A DNA stretch of 64,000 nt from positions 186,001-250,000 of the forward strand of contig NZ_JFHR01000001.1 in NCBI RefSeq assembly GCF_000722875.1. Direction: 5' to 3'. The translations under genes were made by a program, and so were the position numbers. Origin of the DNA: Sphingobium chlorophenolicum. Its GTDB lineage: Bacteria > Pseudomonadota > Alphaproteobacteria > Sphingomonadales > Sphingomonadaceae. The notes beneath the pieces were generated by a model that was not told the origin of the DNA, did no database searches, and was given only the letters and a program-made list of their open reading frames with translations. Of this stretch, positions 18,524 to 26,870 are shown piece by piece (within the stretch, counting starts at the first letter, position 1; each line of letters begins with the position of its first letter).

Positions 18524-18860
18524 CAGCGCGCAAGTCGCACGGATGATGACAATCCGAAGAGCCCGGCCTAAAGAACGCCGACGGTTTGAAGCTCGTGGAT
18601 GCGACGGTCTGGACATGTTTCCAGCGCTGAACTCCAAAGCAAGTAACATCATCGTTGAGATGGTTGCCAATTTTAATGGATCGCACGAGGCGCTGTTGAT
18701 AGGCTTGAGACAGAAAGGGGTATCAGCGCTTGCTGCTTCCTTCTGACGACGAAGAGGCAGAGTCATCATTAAAACCGCTCCGCGATCCGGGAAATTCCTC
18801 CATTCATGGCAAGCGGGTGCCATTGCGCCACTGGTTGACCGTTCGATCCATGCCCGGCTT

Positions 18861-20684
18861 TTGACCGCGTCCCTTGCGGGACTGGCTATCGCCGTCATCG
18901 CGGTGGTCACACGATGGCAGCTTGGCCGGCAGATCGACGAGAGCGTTCATTATTTCGTCTCTCTCGGCGTGGCCGGTATGGTGCTCGTGGCGCTCAGGCC
19001 GGATATCGTGGTGTTGGCGGGCGTCACGCTCGTTACCCTTACGACGCTCGCAATCGTTGACGGTTGGCCGACCGTGGCAGAACAGTGGGTTGCCCTGTTC
19101 CTGTTTCTCGCCGCCATGGCTCTGCTTTGGCGGAATCACCATCGTACTCTCTCACGCGCTCGCGATCTCGCGGACGGGACGAGGATGCTGGCCGCAGAAC
19201 TGAACCTGCTCATCGATGGGGCGGAAGATTATGCGATCTATATGCTCGATGCTGAAGGACGGGTCACGATCTGGAACGGGGGCGCCGAGCGTCTGAAAGG
19301 CTGGACAGAGGCCGAGATGGCCGGCCAGCTTACAGATCGGTTTTATCCGGCCGATGTCGTCGCCAGCGGCAAGCCGACGTCCTTGCTTGCCGAAGCACAA
19401 CACCGTGGCAAGATCGAGATCGACGAGTGGCAGATTCGTAAGGATGGCAGTGAGTTTCTGGCTCACATTTCCATCACCGCGTTGAAAAAACCCGACGGAT
19501 CGTTGGGCGGTTTCGCGACAATTGTCCACGACATCACCGACCAGCGAGCAACGCTGAGCTCTCTTCGCAACAGTGAAGCGCATCTTCGTTCGATTTTGTC
19601 GACGGTCCCCGATGCAATGATCGTCATCGATGAAGGCGGCACGATGGTGTCGTTCAGCACGGCGGCCGAGCGTTTGTTCGGTTACACTCAGGAGGAAGTC
19701 CTGGGTTCCAATGTCAGCATGTTGATGCCCTCGCCTTATCGCGAACGCCATGACGGTTTTCTCGAGCGCTATCTGCGTACAGGAGAGAGGCGCATCATCG
19801 GGATCGGACGCGTGGTTTTTGCACTGCGAAAGGATGGGACGACCTTCCCGATGGAGTTGTCGGTTGGAGAAGCGGCCGGCGAGAGCCAGCGGCTGTTCAC
19901 CGGCTTCATTCGCGATCTGACGGATCGCCAAAGGACACAGGAGCGGCTAGAGCAGCTTCAATCCGAACTGATCCACGTCGCGCGCGTCAGCGCGATGGGG
20001 ACGATGGCGTCGACGCTCGCCCATGAGCTGAATCAGCCGATCACCGCCGTAGCCAACTATCTCGAAGCGGTCCGGGACCTGCTCGACCAGCCAGATCCCG
20101 ATGATCTGCCCGACATCCGGGAGGCGCTGACAGACGCCGCGGGGGAAGCGATGCGCGCGGGTCATATCGTGCGCCGTTTGCGTGATTTCGTTGCCAGGGG
20201 GGAGGTCGAGAAGACTGTCGAGAACTTGCCCAACCTCATTAACGAAGCGGCTGCCTTCGGCCTGATGGGCGCGGGCGAGAAATCGATCGAAACCCGCATG
20301 GACATCGATCACGAAGCTGCGACGGTCCTCGTCGATAAGGTCCAGATCCAGCAGGTCCTCGTGAACTTGATCCGCAATGCGGTCGAGGCCATGAATGCGC
20401 GCGCCAGGCCTGTGCTCACCATCCGCACCGGTCCCGACCAGGCGGGTTTTGTGCGTGTCACGGTGTCCGATACCGGCACGGGAATGGCCCCCGAGGTCGC
20501 TGCCCAGCTCTTCAAGGCCTTTGTCAGCACCAAGTCGGACGGCATGGGGTTGGGTCTCTCGATTTGTCGAACGATTGTCGAAGCCAATGGCGGGCGCATC
20601 TGGATGGAGCCTGCGGAAGGGGGCGGCACGCAATTCCATTTCACACTGGTCAGGGCAGATAGGGAGCAATCTTATGGAGGATAA
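18861..20684 (+). CDS. fixL: FixL-type heme oxygen-sensor histidine kinase
   Basis: A membrane sensor kinase of 607 residues counted from the TTG at 18861. Four hydrophobic segments (about 2-100), a PAS domain (about 115-225), a second PAS (about 240-355), a HisKA dimerisation domain with [11 protein letters not shown] (phospho-acceptor His388) and a HATPase with [23 protein letters not shown] and [10 protein letters not shown]. The second PAS carries RERHD (His297) and RRIIGIGR (Arg317), with the same 20-residue spacing as heme ligand His200 and Arg220 of Bradyrhizobium FixL, so it should bind heme and respond to O2. The start is doubtful: TTG has no ribosome-binding site, and the frame stays open and protein-like up to ATC/ATT at 18765/18768, which follow AGAGG. 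The 3' end overlaps fixJ by 11 bases. Confidence 0.93.
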   Translation: MTASLAGLAIAVIAVVTRWQLGRQIDESVHYFVSLGVAGMVLVALRPDIVVLAGVTLVTLTTLAIVDGWPTVAEQWVALFLFLAAMALLWRNHHRTLSRARDLADGTRMLAAELNLLIDGAEDYAIYMLDAEGRVTIWNGGAERLKGWTEAEMAGQLTDRFYPADVVASGKPTSLLAEAQHRGKIEIDEWQIRKDGSEFLAHISITALKKPDGSLGGFATIVHDITDQRATLSSLRNSEAHLRSILSTVPDAMIVIDEGGTMVSFSTAAERLFGYTQEEVLGSNVSMLMPSPYRERHDGFLERYLRTGERRIIGIGRVVFALRKDGTTFPMELSVGEAAGESQRLFTGFIRDLTDRQRTQERLEQLQSELIHVARVSAMGTMASTLAHELNQPITAVANYLEAVRDLLDQPDPDDLPDIREALTDAAGEAMRAGHIVRRLRDFVARGEVEKTVENLPNLINEAAAFGLMGAGEKSIETRMDIDHEAATVLVDKVQIQQVLVNLIRNAVEAMNARARPVLTIRTGPDQAGFVRVTVSDTGTGMAPEVAAQLFKAFVSTKSDGMGLGLSICRTIVEANGGRIWMEPAEGGGTQFHFTLVRADREQSYGG

Positions 20685-21288
20685 GCGGATCGTCCACATC
20701 GTCGACGATGAAGATGCAATCCGTCGATCTGCCGGTTTCATGCTCAAGAAATCAGGTTTCTCGGTCGAAACCTGGTCCTCCGGTGTTGAATTTCTGAAAG
20801 ACGTGAGGAACGCGGCCGAGGGCTGCATTCTCCTCGATGTGCGTATGCCTCAGATGGATGGGCTCGAAGTCCAAAAGGAATTGAACGAACGCGGTATCGC
20901 GATGCCCGTCATCATCCTGACCGGGCATGGCGATGTGTCGATCGCTGTAAGCGCGATGAAGGCCGGCGCAGTCGACTTCATCGAGAAACCGTTCGAGAAG
21001 GCGGTGTTGCTCGCGGCTATTGAAAGTGCCTTCGAACGGCTTGCCGACGTTGAAGGCAGGGCAACCCGCGCCGCCGACGCAACGATCCGCATCGCCGCTC
21101 TGTCCGGGCGCGAACAGGATGTGCTCAAGGGGCTTGCGCGAGGACTGCCAAACAAGACGATCGCTTATGATCTTGGGATTTCGCCGCGCACCGTAGAGGT
21201 GCATCGCGCCAACCTCATGACCAAGCTGGGCGTTCGCAGCCTGTCGGAGGCGCTCCGTATCGCGTTTTCCGCGGGGATCACGGGCTGA
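20674..21288 (+). CDS. fixJ: FixJ-type two-component response regulator
   Basis: A 204-residue transcription factor with an N-terminal receiver domain ([11 protein letters not shown] acidic pocket, phospho-acceptor Asp55 in [19 protein letters not shown] and FIEKPF) and a C-terminal LuxR/FixJ helix-turn-helix ([15 protein letters not shown]...[18 protein letters not shown]). Phosphorylated by FixL at low O2, FixJ activates target promoters; in rhizobia these are fixK and nifA, neither of which is in this window. The start is set by AGGGAG and the overlap with the end of fixL. Candidate binding sites are the TTACGTAG boxes at 3250, 15503 and 21301. Confidence 0.95.
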   Translation: MEDKRIVHIVDDEDAIRRSAGFMLKKSGFSVETWSSGVEFLKDVRNAAEGCILLDVRMPQMDGLEVQKELNERGIAMPVIILTGHGDVSIAVSAMKAGAVDFIEKPFEKAVLLAAIESAFERLADVEGRATRAADATIRIAALSGREQDVLKGLARGLPNKTIAYDLGISPRTVEVHRANLMTKLGVRSLSEALRIAFSAGITG

Positions 21289-21300
21289 GGATCGGGACAC

Positions 21301-21308
21301 TTACGTAG
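21301..21308 (+). promoter_or_regulatory. TTACGTAG box between fixJ and the receiver gene
   Basis: TTACGTAG followed by CGAC, 12 bases after the fixJ stop and 42 bases before the receiver-gene ATG. It gives the downstream genes a possible FixJ-dependent promoter of their own. Confidence 0.45.
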
Positions 21309-21350
21309 CGACCCGGGGATCGTTTCCTGACATCGTCCGAGGGACCAGCA

Positions 21351-21782
21351 ATGCCGCTGGGCCGATGGTGTGAGATGTCAGGCGAGAATATTGCGGCCCC
21401 GTTGCGGGAACGCCCGCGTCTTCTTCTGGTCGAGGATGACGCCGGTGTTCGCCGTTCACTGCAGCTTCTCTTTCGTGCGCAGGGTTTTGACGTCCGGGCC
21501 TATGCGGCTGGTGCGGCGCTTCTGGACGATCCGTTATCGGGGGATGCCTGCTGCTTCGTTGCTGATTTTCGATTGGAGCAGAGCGATGGCATCGAGGTGC
21601 TTTGCCGCCTGCGCGAACGTGGCTGGCCGGGTCCAGCCATACTCATCACCGCGTTCCCATCGGCCGAACTGACCGAGCGTGCCTTGGCGCAGGGGTTCGC
21701 CCAGGTTCTGGAAAAGCCCCTGCGGGAACATGCGCTGACTGGCGCGCTTGCCAGGCTGACGGGCGTGGGAAAGCGCATTTGA
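21351..21782 (+). CDS. Single-domain response regulator, possible FixT-like feedback protein
   Basis: A 143-residue stand-alone receiver domain: LLLVEDDAGVRRS acidic pocket, Asp72 in FVADFRLEQSDG, LITAFPS (Thr switch) and VLEKPL (Lys). There is no output domain. Starting at 21351 (GAGGGA upstream) it has four cysteines (Cys7, Cys67, Cys68, Cys85); a start at 21375 would lose the first. Single-domain receivers beside FixLJ can inhibit FixL, as FixT does in Caulobacter and Sinorhizobium, and Caulobacter FixT uses a cysteine-bound iron-sulfur cluster. That parallel is inference. The gene follows fixJ and has its own TTACGTAG box. Confidence 0.85.
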   Translation: MPLGRWCEMSGENIAAPLRERPRLLLVEDDAGVRRSLQLLFRAQGFDVRAYAAGAALLDDPLSGDACCFVADFRLEQSDGIEVLCRLRERGWPGPAILITAFPSAELTERALAQGFAQVLEKPLREHALTGALARLTGVGKRI

Positions 21783-21829
21783 AACGACGCTCGACCAAAA
21801 GGGAGTGCGCAGCATAACAGGAGAAACGT

Positions 21830-22240
21830 GTGACAGCAGCGGAACAGAAACAGCAGGCGCCCTATGATCTGGTTGGAGGGGCCGTCGTCGTCCGGAATAT
21901 CGTAGACCGCTTCTATGATCTGATGGATCAGGAGGACGCCTATCGGGAGTTGCGTGCGCTACACGCCCCGGAGTTGGGGCCGATGCGCGTTTCGCTTGCC
22001 GGTTTTCTCAACGCATGGCTGGGCGGACCGCGAGATTGGTTTGATGATCACCCTGGCGTTTGCATGATGTCGGCCCATGCGCGCCTGCCGATCACTGGTG
22101 AGACAGCGGATCAGTGGTGTGACGCGATGCGCCGCGCCATCGCTGATTCGACGGTAGATCCTGCCCTGGGCGTCAAGATGGCCGAAGCCTTGTCGAACAT
22201 GGCGCAGGGCATGGCGGCGCGTGCCGCGTCGGCAGCGTGA
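21830..22240 (+). CDS. Truncated hemoglobin, group II-like
   Basis: A 136-residue globin of the truncated (2-on-2) type. Recognisable segments are YDLVGGAVVVRNIVDRFYDLM (helices A-B), FLNAWLGGP and the heme-binding MMSAHARLPI, where His83 is the probable proximal ligand. These proteins bind O2 or NO at high affinity and commonly detoxify NO or peroxide under microaerobic conditions. The start is GTG with AGGAG seven bases upstream. It lies 47 bases after the receiver gene and 31 before the dehydrogenase gene, consistent with one fixJ-linked operon. The family resembles YjbI/trHbO; the subgroup is not certain. Confidence 0.85.
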   Translation: MTAAEQKQQAPYDLVGGAVVVRNIVDRFYDLMDQEDAYRELRALHAPELGPMRVSLAGFLNAWLGGPRDWFDDHPGVCMMSAHARLPITGETADQWCDAMRRAIADSTVDPALGVKMAEALSNMAQGMAARAASAA

Positions 22241-22271
22241 CCCCGCGGCGCGAACAGGCGAAGAAATCACT

Positions 22272-23279
22272 ATGACCGAGATGTTCGCGATGCAGCTCGA
22301 AGCGGTCGGCACGCCGCTGCGGCTCGTTGCGCGACAGGTTCCAACGCCTGGTCGAGGCGAGCTTCTCATCGAGGTCGCTGCTTGCGGCGTCTGCCGAACC
22401 GATCTGCATATCGTCGATGGGGAGATCGAATCCCGCCTCCCCATCGTTCCCGGGCACGAAATTGTCGGCATCGTTGTTGCGGCGGGGGAAGGGGTCGCCG
22501 ATGTCGCGATCGGTGATCGCGTCGGCGTTCCCTGGCTCGGACATAGCTGCGGCCATTGCGACTATTGCCGAACAGGTCATGAAAATCTGTGCGATAGTCC
22601 CGCATTCACGGGATGCACCCGGGATGGCGGTTATGCGACCCATACGGTTGCGGACGCTCGCTTCTGCTTCAGGATACCCGACGCCTTTTCCAATGAAGAA
22701 GCCGCGCCCTTGCTGTGCGCCGGGCTGATCGGCTGGCGGTCCCTGCGCGCTGCGGGGGAGGGAACGCGGATCGGTCTCTACGGATTTGGCGCCGCCGCGC
22801 ATATCATCGCCCAGATTGCGCTGTGGCAGGGCCGGGCGGTTTATGCCTTTACCAGGGCGGGAGACGACGAGGGACAGGCTTTTGCGCGATCACTCGGCTG
22901 CGCCTGGGCCGGATCATCGGAGGATGACCCGCCCGTGGAACTCGATGCGGCGATCCTCTTTGCCCCCGTCGGTGATCTTGTTCCGCGCGCGCTGCGTGCA
23001 GTCCACAAGGGAGGCAGGGTGATCTGCGCAGGGATCCACATGAGCGACATTCCGTCGTTCCCCTATGCTGACCTCTGGGGTGAGCGAACCATTGCATCGG
23101 TGGCTAATCTGACCCGCGAAGACGGCACAAGCTTTTTCGAGATCGCGCAGAAAGCCAACGTCAAATCCGTGACGACGGTCTTTCCGCTGGCTCAAGCCAA
23201 TGTCGCGCTTGAGCGGTTGCGCAGTGGCGCCGTTGTTGGAGCGGCCGTCCTGGTGCCATCGAACTACGCGAAGGCTTGA
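22272..23279 (+). CDS. Zinc-dependent alcohol dehydrogenase
   Basis: A 335-residue medium-chain dehydrogenase/reductase, AdhP/AdhA-like. Catalytic zinc ligands are in ACGVCRTDLH and PGHEIVG; the structural zinc site is HSCGHCDYCRTGHENLC; the Rossmann motif is GLYGFGAAAHI. It would interconvert primary alcohols and aldehydes with NAD(P)(H). In a microaerobic set its likely role is reoxidising NADH, but the substrate is unknown. An earlier in-frame ATG (22221) overlaps the hemoglobin gene; the ATG at 22272 after GAAGAAAT fits the family N-terminus better. Confidence 0.88.
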   Translation: MTEMFAMQLEAVGTPLRLVARQVPTPGRGELLIEVAACGVCRTDLHIVDGEIESRLPIVPGHEIVGIVVAAGEGVADVAIGDRVGVPWLGHSCGHCDYCRTGHENLCDSPAFTGCTRDGGYATHTVADARFCFRIPDAFSNEEAAPLLCAGLIGWRSLRAAGEGTRIGLYGFGAAAHIIAQIALWQGRAVYAFTRAGDDEGQAFARSLGCAWAGSSEDDPPVELDAAILFAPVGDLVPRALRAVHKGGRVICAGIHMSDIPSFPYADLWGERTIASVANLTREDGTSFFEIAQKANVKSVTTVFPLAQANVALERLRSGAVVGAAVLVPSNYAKA

Positions 23280-23352
23280 GTATGCACTCGCCGCGAAGCG
23301 CCCTCTTCACGGCCCCAGGGGCGAGTGCGCGTCACGCGGTGCCTCTGTAAAG

Positions 23353-23360
23353 TTACGGAG
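23353..23360 (+). promoter_or_regulatory. Near-match box TTACGGAG upstream of USP gene
   Basis: TTACGGAG followed by TGCG, 34 bases before the USP ATG at 23395. One mismatch to the TTACGTAG word. Weak candidate FixJ site. Confidence 0.3.
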
Positions 23361-23394
23361 TGCGGTCATCAATGGCCGGGGCCATGATGCGATC

Positions 23395-24228
23395 ATGAGC
23401 AGCATTTCACAGATCAAACATGTGCTCGTCGTCGTGGACGGTGCAGAGCATTCCCTGACCGCCGTTGATCAGGCGCTTGCCTATGCCGGTATGCATGAAG
23501 CGGCGCTTACGATCGTCGTCGTGACCGAAAATCTCGCATTCGCCGCGGCGGCTGATGCGATGGCTTTCGCGCAGGCCATCACGGTATCCGAGGACCAGCG
23601 CGACGAACATCTGGCGGCCGTTCGCGAACGAACCAGGAATACCGCGATCGAAGTAGAGGTTCACTCGGTGTTCGAGGCCAGCGGGCTGATACCCGGTCTC
23701 GTGAAGGCTGAAGGCCAGTACGCGGATATCGCGCTGATTCCGGGTGTCGGGCGCTGGCAAAGGGATGGCTTGAGGCGCCGTATCTCCGAGGCGCTTCTGT
23801 TTACGGGCGTGCCGACGGTCATTTTGCCGGCCTCCTGGAATCCTGGTCCCATCGATCACGCCGTATTGGGCTGGAACGCATCACTTGAATCGTTCCGCGC
23901 CGCGAGGGCGCTTCTCAATCTGGCCGAACCCGATGCCCGTATCGACGTTGCGATTGTCGATGATCCGGGTGTCGAATCCGGGGAGCACCGGGGCGGTGTC
24001 CAGATCGCCCGCCTTTTCGCGCGACATGGCCATAGCGGCGGCGTTTGTCCGATCAGCTCATCCGGTAAGGATACGTCGGCTGTCCTTCAGAATTACGCAG
24101 TGGAGCAGAAAGCCGATGTGCTCGTGATCGGTGGCTATGGGCGTTCGCGCGCACTCGAGTTCGTGCTTGGCGGCGTGACGCGGGAACTGATCGATCATCA
24201 GCGCCTGCCGATCGTTTTCGTACACTGA
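23395..24228 (+). CDS. Universal stress protein, tandem-domain
   Basis: A 277-residue USP. The first domain starts KHVLVVVDGAEHSLTAVDQAL; the second ends with a nucleotide-loop-like VIGGYGRSRALEFVLGGVTRELI and LPIVFVH. This C-terminal pattern (GGYGRSRxxEFVLGGVT) is the one shared with the USP at 27835 (GAYGHSRLREMILGGVT), so the two are paralogues. The frame is open upstream to 23200, but that overlaps the dehydrogenase; ATG at 23395 is the first start after its stop. It lies between two alcohol dehydrogenase genes. Confidence 0.88.
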   Translation: MSSISQIKHVLVVVDGAEHSLTAVDQALAYAGMHEAALTIVVVTENLAFAAAADAMAFAQAITVSEDQRDEHLAAVRERTRNTAIEVEVHSVFEASGLIPGLVKAEGQYADIALIPGVGRWQRDGLRRRISEALLFTGVPTVILPASWNPGPIDHAVLGWNASLESFRAARALLNLAEPDARIDVAIVDDPGVESGEHRGGVQIARLFARHGHSGGVCPISSSGKDTSAVLQNYAVEQKADVLVIGGYGRSRALEFVLGGVTRELIDHQRLPIVFVH

Positions 24229-24264
24229 CTGGCGAACCCGTCTAACGGTTGAACGGAGGAGATC

Positions 24265-25302
24265 ATGAAAGCTCTCGTTTATCATGGCCCCGGCGAGAAG
24301 AGTCTCGAGGATCGCCCGAGGCCGGCCTTGCAGGCACCCGGCGATGCGATCGTGCGGATCACGAAGACCACCATTTGCGGCACCGACCTGCACATCCTGA
24401 AGGGGGATGTGCCGACGTGCGAGCCGGGCAGGATCCTCGGACATGAGGGTGTCGGGATCGTGGAGGAGGTCGGAACCGCGGTTGGAGCCTTCAAGCCCGG
24501 AGATCATGTCCTGATCTCCTGCATCACCTCTTGTGCCCGGTGTGAATATTGCCGGCGCGGCATGTATTCGCATTGCGTCGAGGGCGGCTGGATATTGGGC
24601 AACAGGATCGATGGCACGCAAGCCGAATTCGTGCGCATCCCCCATGCCGACAACAGCCTTCACGCGATCCCGCCGGGGGCCGATGAGGATGCCCTCGTCA
24701 TGCTGAGCGACATTCTTCCGACGGGCTATGAGTGCGGCGTCCTGAACGGGAAGGTTGCACCGGGCAGCAGCGTCGCGATCGTCGGCGCTGGACCGATCGG
24801 CCTGGCGACCCTGCTGACTGCGCAATTTTATGCACCGGCCCGGATCATCATGATCGATCTCGACGACAATCGCCTCGCCGTCGCGCGCAAGTTCGGCGCG
24901 ACGGACACGTTCAACAGCGGACGTGATCCGGTCGTGAGCCTGGTTCGAGAGCTCACCGACGGCAAGGGGGTCGATACGGCTATCGAAGCAGTCGGGATCC
25001 CTGCGACATTCGCGTTATGCGAAGAACTGGTCGCGCCCGGCGGGGTAATTGCCAATGTCGGTGTCCACGGCGCCAAGGTCGACCTCCATCTGGAGGAACT
25101 CTGGTCGCGCAACATCACCATCACCACCCGGCTCGTCGACACCGTCAGCACGCCGATGCTCCTGAAGACGGTCGAGGCCAAGCGCCTGCGGCCCGAACAG
25201 CTCGTCACCCATCGTTTCGTGTTGTCGGACATATTGGAGGCGTATGAGACGTTCGCGCGCGCAGCCGATACTCATGCCTTGAAGGTGGTGATCGACACGT
25301 GA
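24265..25302 (+). CDS. Zinc-dependent alcohol dehydrogenase (second)
   Basis: A 345-residue medium-chain dehydrogenase with catalytic zinc motifs TTICGTDLHILKG and GHEGVGIV, structural zinc cysteines in CARCEYCRRGMYSHC and an NAD-binding VAIVGAGPIGLATL. It resembles the group annotated as zinc-dependent alcohol or isopropanol dehydrogenases common in microaerobic islands; the substrate is unknown. CGGAGGAGATC precedes the ATG. The stop overlaps the next gene's GTG start (GTGA), so the dehydrogenase, phosphorylase and PRPP synthetase genes are translationally coupled. Confidence 0.9.
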   Translation: MKALVYHGPGEKSLEDRPRPALQAPGDAIVRITKTTICGTDLHILKGDVPTCEPGRILGHEGVGIVEEVGTAVGAFKPGDHVLISCITSCARCEYCRRGMYSHCVEGGWILGNRIDGTQAEFVRIPHADNSLHAIPPGADEDALVMLSDILPTGYECGVLNGKVAPGSSVAIVGAGPIGLATLLTAQFYAPARIIMIDLDDNRLAVARKFGATDTFNSGRDPVVSLVRELTDGKGVDTAIEAVGIPATFALCEELVAPGGVIANVGVHGAKVDLHLEELWSRNITITTRLVDTVSTPMLLKTVEAKRLRPEQLVTHRFVLSDILEAYETFARAADTHALKVVIDT

Positions 25303-26870
25303 TCGGGGTTTCCAGCGATATTCCGGGCGATGCGCAGCAATTCCATCCGAATATAGGGAGTTCCGAACCGGCGGAACCATCGTTCGCGCGCGCGCGCCGG
25401 CTGCGCCTTCACACGCATCATGAGCTGGTCGCGATCATGCGGACCGACAGCCCGGTGTGCCATGCCGAGGGCCTTGCCGCGCACACCCAGGTCTATATCC
25501 GCAACGGCAGCCAGCCGATCGCGGCCACGCTCTATCAGGTGGAGGGCGACTTCCTGGCCGGCGACGAGATCGGTCTGTCCGAAGCGGCCTGGGTCGCGCT
25601 TGGCGTGGAGGAGGGAACCGTTGTCCAGGTCGGTCATGCGCCGCCCCTCGAATCGATCGCCTGCGTCCGCCAGCGCATCTACGGACACAGGCTGAACGGG
25701 GCCGCGCTGACCAGCATCGTCGGTGACGTGGTGGCGGGCCGCTATGCCGATGTGCACCTCGCCGCCTTCCTCACGGCTACCGCCACGCTTCCCTTCGACG
25801 AGGACGAGACCTACCATCTCACCAGGGCGATGGTCGAGGCCGGCGACCGTTTGCGCTGGCCGAGCGAGATCGTCGTCGACAAGCATTGCGTTGGCGGTCT
25901 GCCGGGCAACCGCACGAGCCCGATCGTCGTCGCCATCGCTGCCGCCTGCGGTCTGACCATGCCCAAGACGTCGTCGCGGGCGATCACGTCCCCGGCGGGA
26001 ACGGCCGATACCATGGAGACGCTCACCCGGGTCGATCTCGACCTTGGCGCCATGCAGCGCGTGGTGGCGGTCGAGGGCGGCTGCCTCGCCTGGGGCGGCG
26101 CGGTCTGCCTCAGTCCCGCCGATGACATCTTCATCGGCGTGGAACGCGCGCTCGACATCGATACGGAGGGGCAGCTCATCGCCTCCGTTCTGTCGAAGAA
26201 GATAGCGGCGGGCGCGACCCATGTGGTGCTCGACATTCCGATCGGGCCGACCGCCAAGGTGCGCAGCGTCGCGGCGGCCGAACGGCTGGAAGCCACGCTT
26301 GGCGCCGTCGCCGCCCGTTTTGGCCTTGTTATCCGCTGTGTCCAGACCGATGGCACCCAGCCCGTCGGCCGGGCGATCGGGCCCGCCCTGGAGGCGCGCG
26401 ACGTGCTGGCGGTGCTGACAGGCGATGCCGATGCTCCGCCGGGCCTTCGGGACCGCGCCTGCACGCTCGCCGGCGTGGTGCTCGAACTCGGGAAGGTCGC
26501 GGAAGAAGGCCAGGGACGCGCGCGCGCCGAACGCACATTGGCCGACGGCAGCGCCTGGGACAGGTTCCAAAGGATATGCCAGGCCCAGGGCGGCATGCGC
26601 ACCCCGCCCACGGCCAGGCTCACCCATCCGATCCTGGCGGCGCATAGCGGCCGCGTCACCCATATCGACAATCGCCGGATAGCGCGCCTTGCGAAGCTGG
26701 CGGGCGCGCCCGACTCGCCGGCCGCGGGCATGCTTCTTCATGTTCGCCTGGGCGACGACGTTATCGCTGGCCAGCCTTTGCTGACCCTCCACGCCCAGTC
26801 GCAGGGTGAAATGGCTTATGCGCTGACCTACGCCGCCGCCAATGCCGACATGCTTGCGATCGTGCCATGA
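25299..26870 (+). CDS. AMP phosphorylase / thymidine phosphorylase family (long form)
   Basis: A 523-residue nucleoside/nucleotide phosphorylase. The core DKHCVGGLPGNRTSPIVVAI then LTMPKTSSRAITSPAGTADT matches the archaeal-type AMP phosphorylase form rather than E. coli DeoA (DKHSTGGVGDK type). The extra N-terminal domain (about 1-110) is also a feature of the AMP-phosphorylase subfamily. AMP phosphorylases convert NMP plus phosphate to base plus ribose 1,5-bisphosphate; true specificity here is undetermined. The start is GTG, overlapping the dehydrogenase stop; the stop overlaps the PRPP synthetase start. No R15P isomerase or RuBisCO is encoded in the window. Confidence 0.88.
   Translation: MIGVSSDIPGDAQQFHPNIGSSEPAEPSFARARRLRLHTHHELVAIMRTDSPVCHAEGLAAHTQVYIRNGSQPIAATLYQVEGDFLAGDEIGLSEAAWVALGVEEGTVVQVGHAPPLESIACVRQRIYGHRLNGAALTSIVGDVVAGRYADVHLAAFLTATATLPFDEDETYHLTRAMVEAGDRLRWPSEIVVDKHCVGGLPGNRTSPIVVAIAAACGLTMPKTSSRAITSPAGTADTMETLTRVDLDLGAMQRVVAVEGGCLAWGGAVCLSPADDIFIGVERALDIDTEGQLIASVLSKKIAAGATHVVLDIPIGPTAKVRSVAAAERLEATLGAVAARFGLVIRCVQTDGTQPVGRAIGPALEARDVLAVLTGDADAPPGLRDRACTLAGVVLELGKVAEEGQGRARAERTLADGSAWDRFQRICQAQGGMRTPPTARLTHPILAAHSGRVTHIDNRRIARLAKLAGAPDSPAAGMLLHVRLGDDVIAGQPLLTLHAQSQGEMAYALTYAAANADMLAIVP

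Larger units (their letters stand above)
18321..18764. other. Intergenic control region between hsp20 and fixL
   Basis: About 440-540 bp without an established gene, depending on the fixL start. It contains a degenerate box TTACTGAG (18457-18464), a very strong Shine-Dalgarno AGGAGGAGG leading into a 32-codon ORF (18425-18523) and a perfect 22-bp palindrome (18492-18513). A 67-codon frame (18543-18746) is open, but its composition and the lack of a ribosome-binding site argue against a gene. The region probably carries the divergent hsp20 and fixL promoters. Confidence 0.5.

Noticed and set aside
18543-18746. 67-codon plus-strand frame upstream of fixL
   Set aside because: No ribosome-binding site, no similarity and atypical composition; not counted as a gene.
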